Below the pieces are notes generated by a model. That model worked only from the letters and a program-made list of their open reading frames with translations. It had not been told where the DNA came from and ran no database searches. The position numbers and the translations under genes were made by a program. A stretch of 64,000 bases of DNA from Cinnamomum chago (Eukaryota; Streptophyta; Magnoliopsida; Laurales; Lauraceae): contig CP142451.1 of NCBI GenBank assembly GCA_038049695.1, forward strand, positions 8,306,001 through 8,370,000. Reading direction: 5' to 3'. Shown piece by piece: positions 34,020-46,800 of this stretch; the stretch's first letter is position 1, and each line of letters begins with the position of its first letter.

Positions 34020-37000
34020 ATTGAGACAAAAGGTTTTAATGAAAAAATGATGTGCGTGAGTAATGGCACTAATAGCTTCAAACCATCTTCTTATGTTCTC
34101 ACATTCAATGGACAAATGATTGATTGGTGACTTGAAATAAGATTTTGATGATAATGTATGAGAGAGATAGAAAGACTAAAACTTCAATCCATTTACTGAC
34201 AAGTGTGAATGATCCATTCATACACCCATCATGCCCATCAAAATGGGACACATCTATTTGAGATCCACTTGAATCATCCTGCCCATCTTACCCTATCCAA
34301 TACAATATTACAATGGACAATGCATCCGATTTATCTCTCCAACCAATCAATATATACATGTTAAACACAGTAGATAAAGCATCAAACCATCCATCAATCC
34401 TATCTGCATGATATAGCATTCGATATAAGCCAGCATCCCTCCATAAAGATTTGAGTCCGGATTTAATAAGATAAAATTTCACGGCGACGGTGGGTAGACC
34501 AACTACAGTCCGCCACATCACCGTATGATTCTTTATATGCCTGTTCCATAGGAGAATCATCCATATGGGATTCTTTAGATCAAAGATTTATCAACCACCC
34601 ATCATGTGGACTGCTAGATGGTAGACCTGATCACTAGATCCAACCATCCACCAACTATACGGGTCCCACTGACTGGAATATACTGGTCTATGATGAAGAT
34701 CCTACATGTCTTGTGCCACCAAAATGGAATCCATTACAACCAACCAACCTCCTTAACTTTTACTTTGACCTACCCCATCTGACCAAATCCTCCCTACGTT
34801 GGGACACGATGGGTAGATTTTCTTGCATTTCGTCTAATGGGTCCCATGTGAATGGGTAGATTAGCTGGGTCTAATGAGGGTCCCACATAAGAAGGTCTTT
34901 GAGAGGGCTCACCATGACAATATTTTTCAGGTAGCTCCACCTTATTCCATCATCCAATTAGACCCTACGATTGGGGTGGGGGTGGGGTGGTTACAGATGC
35001 TGTTGTCAGGAGTAGGACTCAGGAGCAGGCATGACAATTGACAAGACCTACTGTAACTACTATAGCAAGGTTTTCAATTCCCAATAGGTGCTAGCCTGGC
35101 TTAGAGAAAGCCATGAATATTTGGACTTTCCCCTAACCGATATCTACATGAGTGACATTTTATGTGGCCCACATGAGGCTAACACCAATCATGGGGAGCA
35201 AGAGATGAGAGGGTCTATGTGTAGATAAAGATTTCATTAAAAGAAAAAAAAGCCAAAAAATAAAAAGAATTAGGCTTGTTGGATGTTCATAAGTATGGAT
35301 TTTAAAGCCTCATAAATTAATCATGAAAGCATATAAAAATGAGGTGTTTTAATTCAATGGTGAAAAAATAGCTAGATAAATGTTCATCTCAGGAGAGTGT
35401 CAATTCATGGGTGGATTACAGAGAGAGTCCCCTGTAGTGTAGACCAGCTTAAAAGAGAGTAATCAACATCCCTCTTAGAGAAATAATATAGAATTGATAT
35501 GCTGTCAGGCTTTGGTGCAGCCTTCTAAACCAAGATGATAATCATCTTGGTAAGTATGATTGGGCCTCGAGGTCAAGTCTACAATTATGGACCCATCTGA
35601 TAAATGGACCATGAACAACCCTCGAAGTTCAGTCCTCCAACATGGGCTCTACCTATTCAAAACCCTCATCAACTCCCAGGTCAGTTTTAATCTATACATA
35701 ACAGATGACTATCAAAAACCAAATAAAAATGTGATCCACTTTTTTTCCCTTCTTTTTTTTTTTTTTGCTTCTTTTTATATTTTGTAAGGGAGGAATGGTA
35801 AATTATCTTGATCCTAAACAACCCCAATTCATAACCTTAAGGATCATTCCTAGTGTTCTACCAAAATCAGCACTTCACAATCGCCCTATAGTGTTATGTC
35901 ATAGCGTTCTACTAATGCCTCCAGGCTTTGATATGAATTGTTAGCTAAAGAAATTTAAGATAGTATTAGAGGCAATCAATACTAACACCTTAAGGCTTTG
36001 GTAAGAATGAATGATTAGCTAAATAAATTTAAGACTCCTACCTAGTACTCCGCTAGCGCGAGGGTCAATCCCTAGCACTAACGCATTTGCGGTTAGACCA
36101 TTTGGTAATTCACAAAACATGGATCACCTTGTTTTTTAGTGTCCCTTAATTTTATATGGTAACGTGAAGATTCTGTTTCACTAGAAGTTTTGATATTGAA
36201 ATATAATGACCATGGGAAGAAGAAAACCAATAGAGTAGTTTTGTTGTTTGACCATAAGTGATGGTGTTGAGACTAAAGAACTGAGACAAATACACAAGCT
36301 AGAGCATTGATTATCATTTCACATCTCTCAATTTTCGCATGATTCAGAGGTCGTAAGATGACATGGAGAGTATCATTTGGTCCCATGAATTTAGTATAAG
36401 CTTGTTTGAAAATGGAGGAGTTCTTATCTGTAATGAGACTAAGAGGGAGTGAAAAGCCTGAAAGGAATGAGATTAAGACAGGCAACAAAGAAATGAAGGG
36501 TATGTTGCATGACTTCGTCAAAAGAATTCACAATTTCGCTTTCATAAAATGTGTCATATGGCCATCTCATAAATGTTATGAAATGTGGAGGTCACATTCA
36601 TCTTTGTTTTGTCAAATTGCGTGATTAGCTTAAATTAGGATCTTTGCTTAGCATTCCATTTACCTGAGGTCAATGACAATTGCTGAAATCTTAGCCTGTC
36701 CAAATGCATCAGCCGGGGTTGTCTTCTTTAATCATTTCAAATCTTGAGCCTTAAAAATAAATAAATAAATTGGCATAAGAGATTTTGCATATGCTCAGAC
36801 AAATCCATAAGGTAAATTTGTGGAAGTTGTTCAAGATAAATTGTTTCTTAACAATAAGGGTTTTAATTAATGAGATGGAGGCCAAGTAACACACTTCTGA
36901 AAACAATGAATGTAAGACTAAATATACAAATCACTTGACTCATTTTCAAAAATCATAAGCTATAATTGTTTTCATTTTTAAATGACATGGAAACATGTGC

Positions 37001-37560
37001 ATCATATCAAACAAAGTCACCAGCCGATTGAACACCAGGGCTAAATATTATGTATGGGCAGTGGCATAAATATCACTTCTAGCTAGAGAACTTACTATTA
37101 GAACAATCATGCCTAAGATGATTTGTACATAATCAATCTATAGGGTTGCATCACCCTAATTGCACAAAAAATTGATCTAGACCCGTTACATGGGAAAATT
37201 TCCCATTTTCCCATCGCACTTGAGTAAAGCATGGTTGTTTCCATATGATTCTTTGGTCTGGCTCCATGTCATTATCCTATGACCTTGGTTGGATCACGAT
37301 GCATATATGAGTTGATCCTTCAATTCTTTCTACTTTATTTTTATTTTGATCTGACACTTAATTTTATTTTATTTTTCTATTCCTTCTCATAAACAAACAA
37401 GACAGAGAGCATATCTAATAAAATAAAATAAAAGGCTAGACTAAAGCTTGTGCTAGTGAAATCCAATTTTGTATGAGATCACCCAAGTTCATTTTTCTTA
37501 CAAAAACTTGAATCCTTAAATTGATAGGTCACATCTTTTTCAAGGATGATTCTCCAACCA
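34020..37560. other. Intergenic, nothing recognised
   Basis: Gene-poor sequence upstream of the bHLH gene. Only short open frames without domain signatures are present. Transposon decay is likely but I could not define any border. Confidence 0.4.
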
Positions 37561-37578
37561 AATTTGTGCATGAGTATG

Positions 37579-37910
37579 GGCTTATTTGGCATCTCTACTC
37601 TTTTATTTATAGATCCATCTAAAATATAGCCATTAAAAAAAGAGCCATAAAAAAAAAGGCTAGGATAAAAAAAAAACGCATTTGGTAATGCATGAATCTA
37701 TTTTAAATACATTGTCTCTATGTTTTAAGACTCAAAAGCTCTATTTATAATCTGCACACTTTTTGAGCATTTGGATTTTAGAAGATTTGCCTCTAAATGT
37801 CTAAAGCGGACAGAGCAATCTTGTGTCAAACGCTCTAATTGTTCAAACCTCTGTCCGATTTAGACATCTAGAGAAATAGAGGCATGAAATAGAGATGCCA
37901 AACATAGGCT
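37579..37910. mobile_element. Tourist-like MITE (about 330 bp)
   Basis: The ends are an imperfect inverted pair: GGCTTATTTGGCATCTCTA on the left, and AATAGAGATGCCAAACATAGG on the right reads as its complement. Internal inverted similarity (CTCTATTT, GCATTTGG) continues. The target duplication is unclear. Confidence 0.55.
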
Positions 37911-38800
37911 ATGCCTAATGATAATTAGTAGTGTGAAAGTATGGAAAACATTTTGGAAATCTTATGATATTATCAAGGAATAATATGATTTCCTTATGAC
38001 ATTGTGACATGTTAAAATTATCGGCAAATTTGCGGTCGTTGCATATTGAAATGGTAAACTATTTCGAACCAGAAAAAGAAAAATTACAAATAGTAATTAT
38101 AGTGAAATTTTATTCGTTGTTCCTATTATTTAAAGATTCATTTTTTCTACAAGACCTTCCCAAAACATTGTCATATATTCAATAAATGTTAATATTTTGA
38201 AAACAATAGTTTTGAAGTTCACAATAAGGTCACACTTTTTTACCTGCAAGGCTCTTGCAAGTAAATAGTGTGTGATTTTTAATCCACGTCGTCCATAAAA
38301 ACTAACTCCTACTAAAATTTCAAGGCGGAAACTAAAATTCCTTCATGGCTTTACTGCAGAAGCTCCACATGTGAAAATCTCCCTATGCTCATCCAACTCT
38401 AAACCAAATATTTATAAAATAGTCGGCCATAGCCAATTCCACGGCAGATGCCTTAGCCCAATAAAAGATTGAGAGATTGGTACTTTGGGAGTGGTTCATC
38501 ATATATTATTTTAGTATATGGGTAGAGTGCTCTTGTACCTTTTATTTATTTTCTTTCTTCGCTCGTCCCTCTTTTGTTACGGATCGATAAAAAAATAAAG
38601 TAAAATATATTAAATCGACATTTGTCATCTTTCAAAATTCTCCAAATGTTTCCAAAGATTATTAAATTCTTCAACTTTTTATAAAGAACTCTATTAAAGA
38701 TCAAGTAATATAAAATGTCTAAAATAGCCCTTAAAACACTATAAAATATTGAAAATCTAAATGCCATTTCTAATACTTAAGAGTTTTATATCCATCTCTA

Positions 38801-40026
38801 AGGGCATGTTTGGTAAACGTCCTCAGAGAGGATTTCTGGCAACTCTCTGCGATCCCATGGAAAGGCATATGGAGGACCAAAGGAATCTTTGTTTTCAAAT
38901 ATTCTCATAATCTGATACACCCTCGGAATGCCTCAATCCATGCGCGCAATGATTTGTGCTGCTACGGTGTTTCTGACGTTAATATAGGGGAGACCGACTT
39001 TTTCTTTTTTTTGGATTCTATGGGCCCCACATATCACATGTTGATGCCACCTATAATTTGAGATATTTGTAAACAAGTACAGGACATTAGATCATTAAAT
39101 ATGAAATTTTGTAGGGCCCATCTGTGATATCCTAACCATTCATTCTTTCAATCAGACCCCAAACGGCTAAGGGTTCAAATTTGGAAACATGATTCATCAT
39201 GGATCATTAAAAAATGGCAAATCAATTATGACCATTGATATAGCACGGTGTAAAAAAAGGGGAATTATTTGGCAGTACGTTTTTTTTCATTTTTTTTATT
39301 CTATAAGCCTTGAAATCATGATCTAAACCGTTGATAATTTAGAGGAGTCCAAACACAACTAGGAGCCCAAATTTCAACCGTAGATCCATTATGAATTTTG
39401 AGATATTTGCAAAAACGTCCACACTCTAAAGTATTAATTTTTTATTTATATTGGGACCCTTTGCACGATCAAAATCGTTCAGATTATCCGAAGAGCTAAA
39501 TATAGTTATGGGGTGAAAGATCAAACCTTGATTGTTCATAAATTATGAGAAATTGAAAAAAAAAAGAAAAAACCTATAATTGTTGAATCAGATAGTGCAT
39601 AGACTTCAAAATTCCTCTCCTCTACCAAACTTGAAACTCTCTACCGAAAATCCTCCTTGGGCCTGTTTGGTAATTTTACTAATATAGTCAAGTAAAGTCA
39701 AGTCAAGTTAAACATCCCATCAAAAACACTTTTTATAAAAATTCCCTTCATCTTTTTCAAAAAAAGTAAAAAAGCAACTACATTTACTCACTAAAAGACA
39801 AAAAATCTCTATTTCCCCATACAAAAAGTTAAAAATATTTCATTCCAAACAACTAAAAATAAAATACCATCATAACTCACTTATATTTTATTCATTCTTT
39901 TCATTTCACTTCACTCTACTTTATTTTAAAAGTAAATTACCAAACAGGCCCTAAAAATAACGTGATACCAACCTAATAAAAGAATCTTCTAAATAGAAAA
40001 TTCCTATCCGTTTGCCAAACATGCGG
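38801..40026. mobile_element. Harbinger/Tourist-like element hosting a second MITE
   Basis: The left end GGGCATGTTTGGTAAACG pairs with a right end whose complement is GCATGTTTGGCAAACG. CTA flanks both sides (38798-38800, 40027-40029), consistent with a 3-bp Harbinger-type duplication. The interior is AT-rich without a transposase frame. A second inverted-repeat element sits inside near the right end. Confidence 0.6.
39659..39951. mobile_element. Nested Tourist-like MITE (293 bp)
   Basis: The termini 39659-39680 and 39931-39951 are near-perfect inverted repeats starting GGGCCTGTTTGGTAATTT. The element lies wholly within the larger one at 38801-40026, so it inserted later. The 3-bp duplication is not clear. 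Confidence 0.75.
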
Positions 40027-40060
40027 CTAGAGAAACAAACAAATAAAACGAAAAGTGGAA

Positions 40061-40200
40061 AAGCATAGCCCCCTTGTACAATTACAGTAGGCGGATATTA
40101 AATTAAGGAGCTGGTGGGCCCTACATGTACAAGCATAGCCCCCTTGTACAATTACAGTAGGCGGATGTTAAATTAAGGAGCTGGTGGGCCCTACATGTAC
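40061..40200. repeat. 70-bp tandem duplication, 69/70 identical
   Basis: Units 40061-40130 and 40131-40200 start AAGCATAGCCCCCTTGTAC and differ at one base (GCGGATA versus GCGGATG). The near identity implies a recent duplication. It starts 35 bp beyond the end of the nested MITE pair. Confidence 0.95.
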
Positions 40201-41557
40201 AATCTGAACCCCTTAAAATTCCTTGTGGCAGTTCATTTACCTCAAAGGAAAAAAAAAAAAAAAAAGAAGGATCACTTTGGCAATTGACACATGGAACATG
40301 TACAAAGCAAAAAGTTAATAATTAATAATAAAGTTGTCTTTTGCACTTTGCAGCCATTGTTTTTTGCAAAAAAACACCCTCATTTATTTGCACGGGTCGA
40401 ATATCATTAATTACAAACGACCCCCCAAGTTGCAACGAGCCACCAACCTACGAGCCGAGCCGCATTTATTTGCTCGCGTCGAAAACGTCCTGGCCTGGAA
40501 CAGTCGCCCACCGAAACGCTACCTACCGGTCAAAAGCTCTCGAACTGCACTCTGCACTACCATGCTAGTCTTCCACAACTCATCCTCGCCAGCCAGTGGA
40601 CGTTTGCATTTGGCAATTTGGCATGCCAATGGAGAGGAGTTGGGCAGTTTGTTGGCTTGTTAAATTTTGATGTTTTTTATCTCTGCTTATAGTAAAATAG
40701 AGTTCGCATTTTTACCACCTGGACTGACAAATGTGCAGAAGAACCTTCTTTACTTTACTTTTACCCCCGATGAGTAAGCGTTGGAGTTAGGATCAGATGT
40801 GTCCACATCCCATTCTCTGGCGTGTTTGTTTAGCTGCTGCCTGCTGGTAAAGGTAATTTTGATTTCTGATCAATCTATGCTTGATGTACAGTCGAGTTCA
40901 CATTTTAGCTGCTGGTATAAACAAGTAAAGTAAAGGTAAGTCCAACGGTCAAATAATCTCTCTTATCATATTTGGATTTAAAAAGTAATGTGGTAAGGTA
41001 ATGGTAAGGTAAAGTCGCATTATTTTATTACACACTTTAGTACAGGGGTGGACGCACCTGTCAGATTTGTGACCACTTCCAAAACTCACTTGAAATATTT
41101 AGGAACACTTCCAAAACCAACATAAAATTTCTGGTTCACTCCCAAAATCTATATGAAAATTTTGGATATGGAACCAAAGCCCAACTGTCTGTTTAGGCAT
41201 GCACCTCTCAAATAAAATTCCTTGATCTGCCAGTGAGTTCAAGTTTAATTCTTTGTTTCTTTATCTCATCAAAACATGATAAAATGTGATAAAATAAATT
41301 CAAAACAAAATCATTCAATGCAAAATCAACTACTTACTACTCTCTCTTATCTCTTTCCCGCTTTATTACATTACTACATGTTTTATCTCGCCTCATAAAA
41401 TTCACACCATCAAGTGAAGCATGGGGCCAGGTCATCGTCTTCACTGTTAAAAGGGTTGTTTTTAAGCTGGTAGAGACATCATACCGTACGGATAGTTGTT
41501 TATGTTCGAGTTTTTAGAAAGTAAAAGATAAAAAAAAAACTCAAAACTAGCAATTAA

Positions 41558-41755
41558 GGCATGTTTGGCAAAATTCTAGGAATGTTTCATTCTAAGAATG
41601 AAGGAAAACTTGTTTGACAAGCGTTTCCTCTTCCTTTTGGCACATTTATAAATTCTCTCTAAATTTTTTTTCTCTCACAAAATGTCTGCCAAATAAGTTT
41701 TCTTTCGTTTATTTTGAGAATGAAAATTCATGGATTAATACCAAACGTGTACCAC
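41558..41755. mobile_element. Tourist-like MITE, imperfect
   Basis: GGCATGTTTGGCAAAATTC on the left faces GGATTAATACCAAACGTG on the right (complement CACGTTTGGTATTAATCC), with internal foldback around AATGTTTCATTC and GAATGAAAATTC. The borders are approximate. Confidence 0.45.
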
Positions 41756-42250
41756 ATATGGGGCATTTGGACTCCAATTATTGATGGGAGCTTGACAAGA
41801 CCATATCCCCAATAGATACGAAGATGAGCAGCAAAATAGTTGTTGTCTTCCTATAATATCATTATTCTTCAAGCTATAGTTCTTGCTGTCAACTCTAATA
41901 AAAGCTTCATCATATTGGCTTAATTGGTCCCCTCCTATTATTAGATGTTGTGTCCCTGCCTGCAAGCAAAGTGTAAAGCTTTGAATTAGTGTTAGTAATT
42001 CCGTGGTAAGAGAGTAGTCAGTTGTTATAGATTTACATAAGCATGGATCTTATTTCCTCAAAAGGCCGGTGCTGTCTAACTAAATCAGTGGAGTCCCATG
42101 GGGTTTAAGTCATCAACTGCTACATGTTGAAAAATATGATCAACTAAATGGTGTAGAGTGGAAATAAACCTTTTTCCGCGCATGGTGTTTAAAACGATGG
42201 CCTACATGTTTCTCACTTTTTATATCTACCAACCCCATATGAAATTTAGA

Positions 42251-42472
42251 ATGGCCTCTTACCCTAGTGGTAAATAGGAAGTGGAGTCGGTTGTTATCTG
42301 CGTGCCCCATGGTTTGAACCTAGAAAGGTACATTTTCTCATCTGAGGGCTGTCCTACCTCACCCAAGGTCTTCTTCCCTCTCTAGAGGGCTTCCTCACCT
42401 CACCCGATGTCTACTTCCCTCACAAGAGGGTTGACGTCCCAAACCCCCAAGCTTGGTAAGAAAAAAAAAAAA
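42251..42472 (+). mobile_element. tRNA-derived SINE (family B) with internal duplication
   Basis: A-box region CCCTAGTGGTAAATAGG and B box GGTTTGAACC, then two related units of about 55 bp in the tRNA-unrelated body (CTACCTCACCCAAGGTCTTC and CTCACCTCACCCGATGTCTA), and an A-tail. A 17-bp target duplication with one mismatch flanks it: 42234-42250 and 42473-42489 (CCCATATGMAATTTAGA). Not alignable with family A. Confidence 0.8.
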
Positions 42473-42879
42473 CCCATATGCAATTTAGAGTTGTTTGTGC
42501 AAAGAGATGATTTTTTAGTAACTAAATCTTCATGAGCTAGGAGAATCTAGTAATCTTATTCTATATTGAGCAAACTCAGTTTATTTATTAAATTCTTATT
42601 TTTATTTTTTTGTTGAAATATAAGCATTCACACACTCATGCACACACAATCACCCAAGCCCCTCACCATCACACAACAATCAGAGATTGGTCATTGGTTA
42701 TATTTGTGAAAGGGAGGTGCCCACCTATTGAGCTACAAGTGGATTGGAAGGTTTTTTTTTTTTCTTTTCACAACAAAAATGTATTGCATCCAATATTGGT
42801 TGGAACAATTGACTGCACAAAAATGTTGAGATAATTCACCTCTCTATCACAGAACCATTTGGCTGTAAAAACACACTTA

Positions 42880-43246
42880 GGGAGCGTGTTTGTGCAGCCA
42901 TGAGAAAATATGGAAAGTAGAAAATGCTTTTCCACACTATAGTAAAATAACGGCCGCTTTTTTGCCTTTCCAACTGGAGGGGAACAGACTTCATTGTTTG
43001 CAAAATGTGGTAAAGTTTCTCCTCAAATCCGAGTTTTCATTCCATAAAATTGACACAAACATAGAAAGCAGAAAGCTTTCTTCTCCCTTTCCATTGGAGG
43101 GGAAGGGACTTCATTTTTATTCTAACTATGAAAAGCTTCTTCCCATATCCGATTTTTAATCCCATGAAGCCCACACAAAAATAGATAAAAGGCTGAAAAG
43201 GTTCTTTACATATTCAAATTTTCACGGAAATACACAAACATGCGTC
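42880..43246. mobile_element. Tourist-like MITE with internal direct repeat
   Basis: The left terminus GGGAGCGTGTTTGTG and right terminus (complement GACGCATGTTTGTG) are imperfect inverted repeats. Two similar units inside share TTTCC-TTGGAGGGGAA-GACTTCATT. Its ends resemble those of the element at 54912-55431, suggesting one family. The target duplication is uncertain. Confidence 0.55.
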
Positions 43247-43587
43247 TATAAAGAATTGAAACACTCCACTTGTCAAACATGTCTCGTAAAAAGAAAAGGC
43301 ACAAGGTGAATGACTGCATGGGCGTCCCCTTGTCAAACATGTCTCGAGAATAAAAGCACTCCCACGAAGAGATTTGCACTGTTATGCGTGGAAAATACAC
43401 TCCAATGGGAAGAATTGACACACTGCTCTTCCAACCAGACCCAGGCACTCTCACATCAGTCACATGTCACGTGCATGACATGGGTACAAGGTTCACACAG
43501 TGGTGCCCACAGTGGTATATTTCAATGTCAAGTTGATGGGGAATTGGGGATCCTTTCTTAAAAAAATAAAAATAAAGCTAAAGGTGA

Positions 43588-43620
43588 TAGGGAGAGGGAG
43601 AGGGAGAGGGAGAGGGAGAG
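43588..43620. repeat. GGGAGA hexanucleotide microsatellite
   Basis: About five GGGAGA units in a row. Purine-rich on the plus strand. Confidence 0.9.
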
Positions 43621-43899
43621 ATAAATATTGGATAGTTAAAAGATTGATAATCAGTGGATGAGTTGGGACGTCTATGTGGGAACTTCCAAAGGAGAGGAGA
43701 CACAGGCCCCCCAAGTGCAGAGAGTATTTAACCTTACTGTGTCTTATTGCTTGTAACTGGACTGCTGGAGATACAGGTCCCATGTGGTATGGTGGAACAG
43801 TGGTGGTGATGTGGGGATTTTTTTTTTTTTTTTTTTTGGGGTGGGTGGGGTGTTGAGGGGGAATTGAAGGGGCCCGTCTAGACAAGGGATGGTTAAAGT

Positions 43900-46800
43900 T
43901 TTACCCATATCATCGATCCATTGAAGAAGGCAGTTGAGCAAAAAAAAATACATAAAAAAAAAAATCAAGGATTGTAAATGCCAATAATCAAAAGATGACA
44001 CAACATAAATCTCCTTCGATTAATGTAAATCAAAGTCAATATGAAAATGTACAAGGCTGGTGACTATTATGCACTTCAGTGTTGATCGAGAATAGGATGA
44101 ATTTCGCTCTTTTTTAAATAAAATGATGAATCTGCAGGCCAGAAATGCTCACATAAGCCAAGAAAATGAAGTAGATATTTAGCAACATCTAATGATGGAT
44201 CTAATAGACTTGACATGCATTGTCATGGCGTAGGAATAGGAATAGGAATAGGATGAGATAACTGCAACATTTAGTTCTCTTGATCTCTTCCAAATTGGTG
44301 GTTATATAACAAATTCTTTCAATACAGCGGGTAAATTTTATAGGTCCCACAAATTCTATCATGTTTCAAATTTTGGAAGATAATAGATCAGCAATATACT
44401 GTGCACATCAAAAGCAAAGGGCCTTTATTGTTTTTTCTTTTCTTTTCTTTTTCATTTTTTGTTAGAGCATTTAATCTTTAGTCAAACAAACGGATTAAAA
44501 AATTTCACACATCTTTTAAGCAAATATACCAATTTTAGCATGTGAGGCTCTTTTCAGGGTTGACCCTTCCATAATCGTGTATCTGATCAGCAGGCTCTTT
44601 TAAACATAATGCCAAAAGCATGGCACATAATTATATAATTATATTGATTAAGCGCATGAATATGTATATATATAAAGAAAAGATTAGGCATGATAGTATT
44701 GATAGGGGGTTAACATTTTAAATATATAATTAATTCTCTTAAATGATAGTAATTGAGCTTTTACTGGCGTCAGTGTTAAAAATAAAAAAATTATAAAACA
44801 ATGTAAAGTTTTATCTTAAGTAAGAAATTGGTATAAATTTAATTAAGGTGAATGTTGTTAAAATCAAAAGAAAAAATTATTCTTTATATGATTAAGAATA
44901 TTTACCAAAAATAAAAAAGAATTTTTTTTTGCATCACCAAGTATGAAAAATTTTCTCCAGTGGTAGTGCACATCCAAACTGTCATCAAAGATGGGATCCC
45001 TATGAATTTCACTGGGTCCCAAGTGACATACAACACCAAGGCATAGTGAATAGAGTTTGATTAAAGAGATGAAGCTTTAAAGAGTTTGGATTGTTAGAAA
45101 TTTTTATTTATTTAATTCAGAAAGAGACCTAAATTCAAAGGAAACCATGTTGGACACTTGGTCAAAATTAATTAGACTCTAATAAAAAATAAAATCATTA
45201 CAAAATTGACGGCTGATTTTTCAATCAAATTGTCTGAGCTTCATTTATTATAATAGGCCATATGGCCTATTTAAATAACAGAGTTTCAAAATTATAGCCT
45301 TGGTGTTACCTCTAAAGTAGAATTCCAAATGTTCCAATCCATCTCAACATAGAGAAATTTGAAATTCTTAATATTCAAAAGGTTTAAAACGGCTCTTCAA
45401 AAAATTGGTTTTCAAAGTTCTTGCAGTCAAACGCTACATTTTAGAATTCTTATTGGAAACAACCCCAAACAAACATGCCCCACATGAAATAGAATCGGGC
45501 AAAGAGTGGAGTATTTCAGAGAAATGTTTTTATAACATTTATATCTCAGGTTCCATTTGATGTATTTACATTTTAGATTTATTTGACTTAAAACTAATTA
45601 AAATTGATGGTTGAGTGTTTTATACTCTTTACAAAGTTTTTGTAGATGTTTGATTTAAAAAGCATTAAAAAAATTGCAGCTTTTTCAAAAAGCAACTAAA
45701 AGTAACTTTTATAAAATGACAAAGATGCCTTAAGCCACTTTCAATAAAACTGCCTACATGACTTTTATAACACAATAAATTTGTCGATACTACTTTTACT
45801 TTACTGCTTATAATGTACATCAACTTTGCGTGCATAAATTTTATGGCAAGTTTGTTTTTTTAGATTGAATTAAATATACCAAACCATCTATTTATAAAAA
45901 GAGTGAGACTTGCCCATCCGGCCCTTGATTAAGTTAATTACAACTCTGAACTCAACAAGTCCTACTAAAAAATAAATGACATCCAGTTTATTAGGAACCT
46001 GGTTTTTTACTTAATCTCCAATCATTTACTACATTTGGAACACAGATGTCAAACTTCTCATTGGCCAAAGAGATGTATGGTATTTGGATGTCCACTTCCT
46101 GCACCTGATTCACACCTTTTATTGTTGATAGGCCAACACATATTCATGCCAATATAGCTGATATCAGTTGATGCCTGTTTTAATAACACAAAACCACACC
46201 AGTCATGATCATTATCATCTTAAGGATGCCCCATCTATTTGGAAAGACAAAAATATAACCTTTCAGATTGGAGAGCAATAGATGCTCAAAGCTTGTAAAA
46301 TTGAGGCTAATACAACAGATCCAGGGCAGAGTTTTATCTCATCTTATGTCAAACATTTTAGATTCTTCTCAGATTCAATCTGAATTGTGGGTTGGTTTTC
46401 TTCTTCACCGACATTTTGGGGGCTGGCTATCAATCAATCAGAGAAAAAAACATATAGGACTTGTTACCAGACAAATGGCACGGGCTGAAAGAAAAAAACA
46501 AGAGGCTCTGGTGGGGCCCAGATGGAAGAAAAGTCAATAATAATATGTCATTCACCATAATGATTTTTGTTTTCCCATTTTTTAATGGCACTAACTTAAA
46601 AAAAAAAAAAAAAAAAAAAGAAAGGAAAAACAAAAATGCACTAGTTTTATTAAGAGAATACAATATTTATAGCACTTGAGATACATTCCCTTTTCATGTT
46701 TTGATAGTTTTAAAACATGCGAGAATGGTAAGTAACCACAGTTCTCATATAGCTGTCTACGGTATAAACTTTGGATGCGCCTCCACTTCCCAATTATGTG

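Noticed and set aside
40334-40663. 110-codon frame as a gene
   Set aside because: The CpG-rich patch makes the frame open by lack of AT-rich stops; no recognisable protein feature.
43493-43885. 130-codon minus-strand frame
   Set aside because: Contains poly-Lys and Leu-Pro runs produced by a T-run and the GGGAGA microsatellite.
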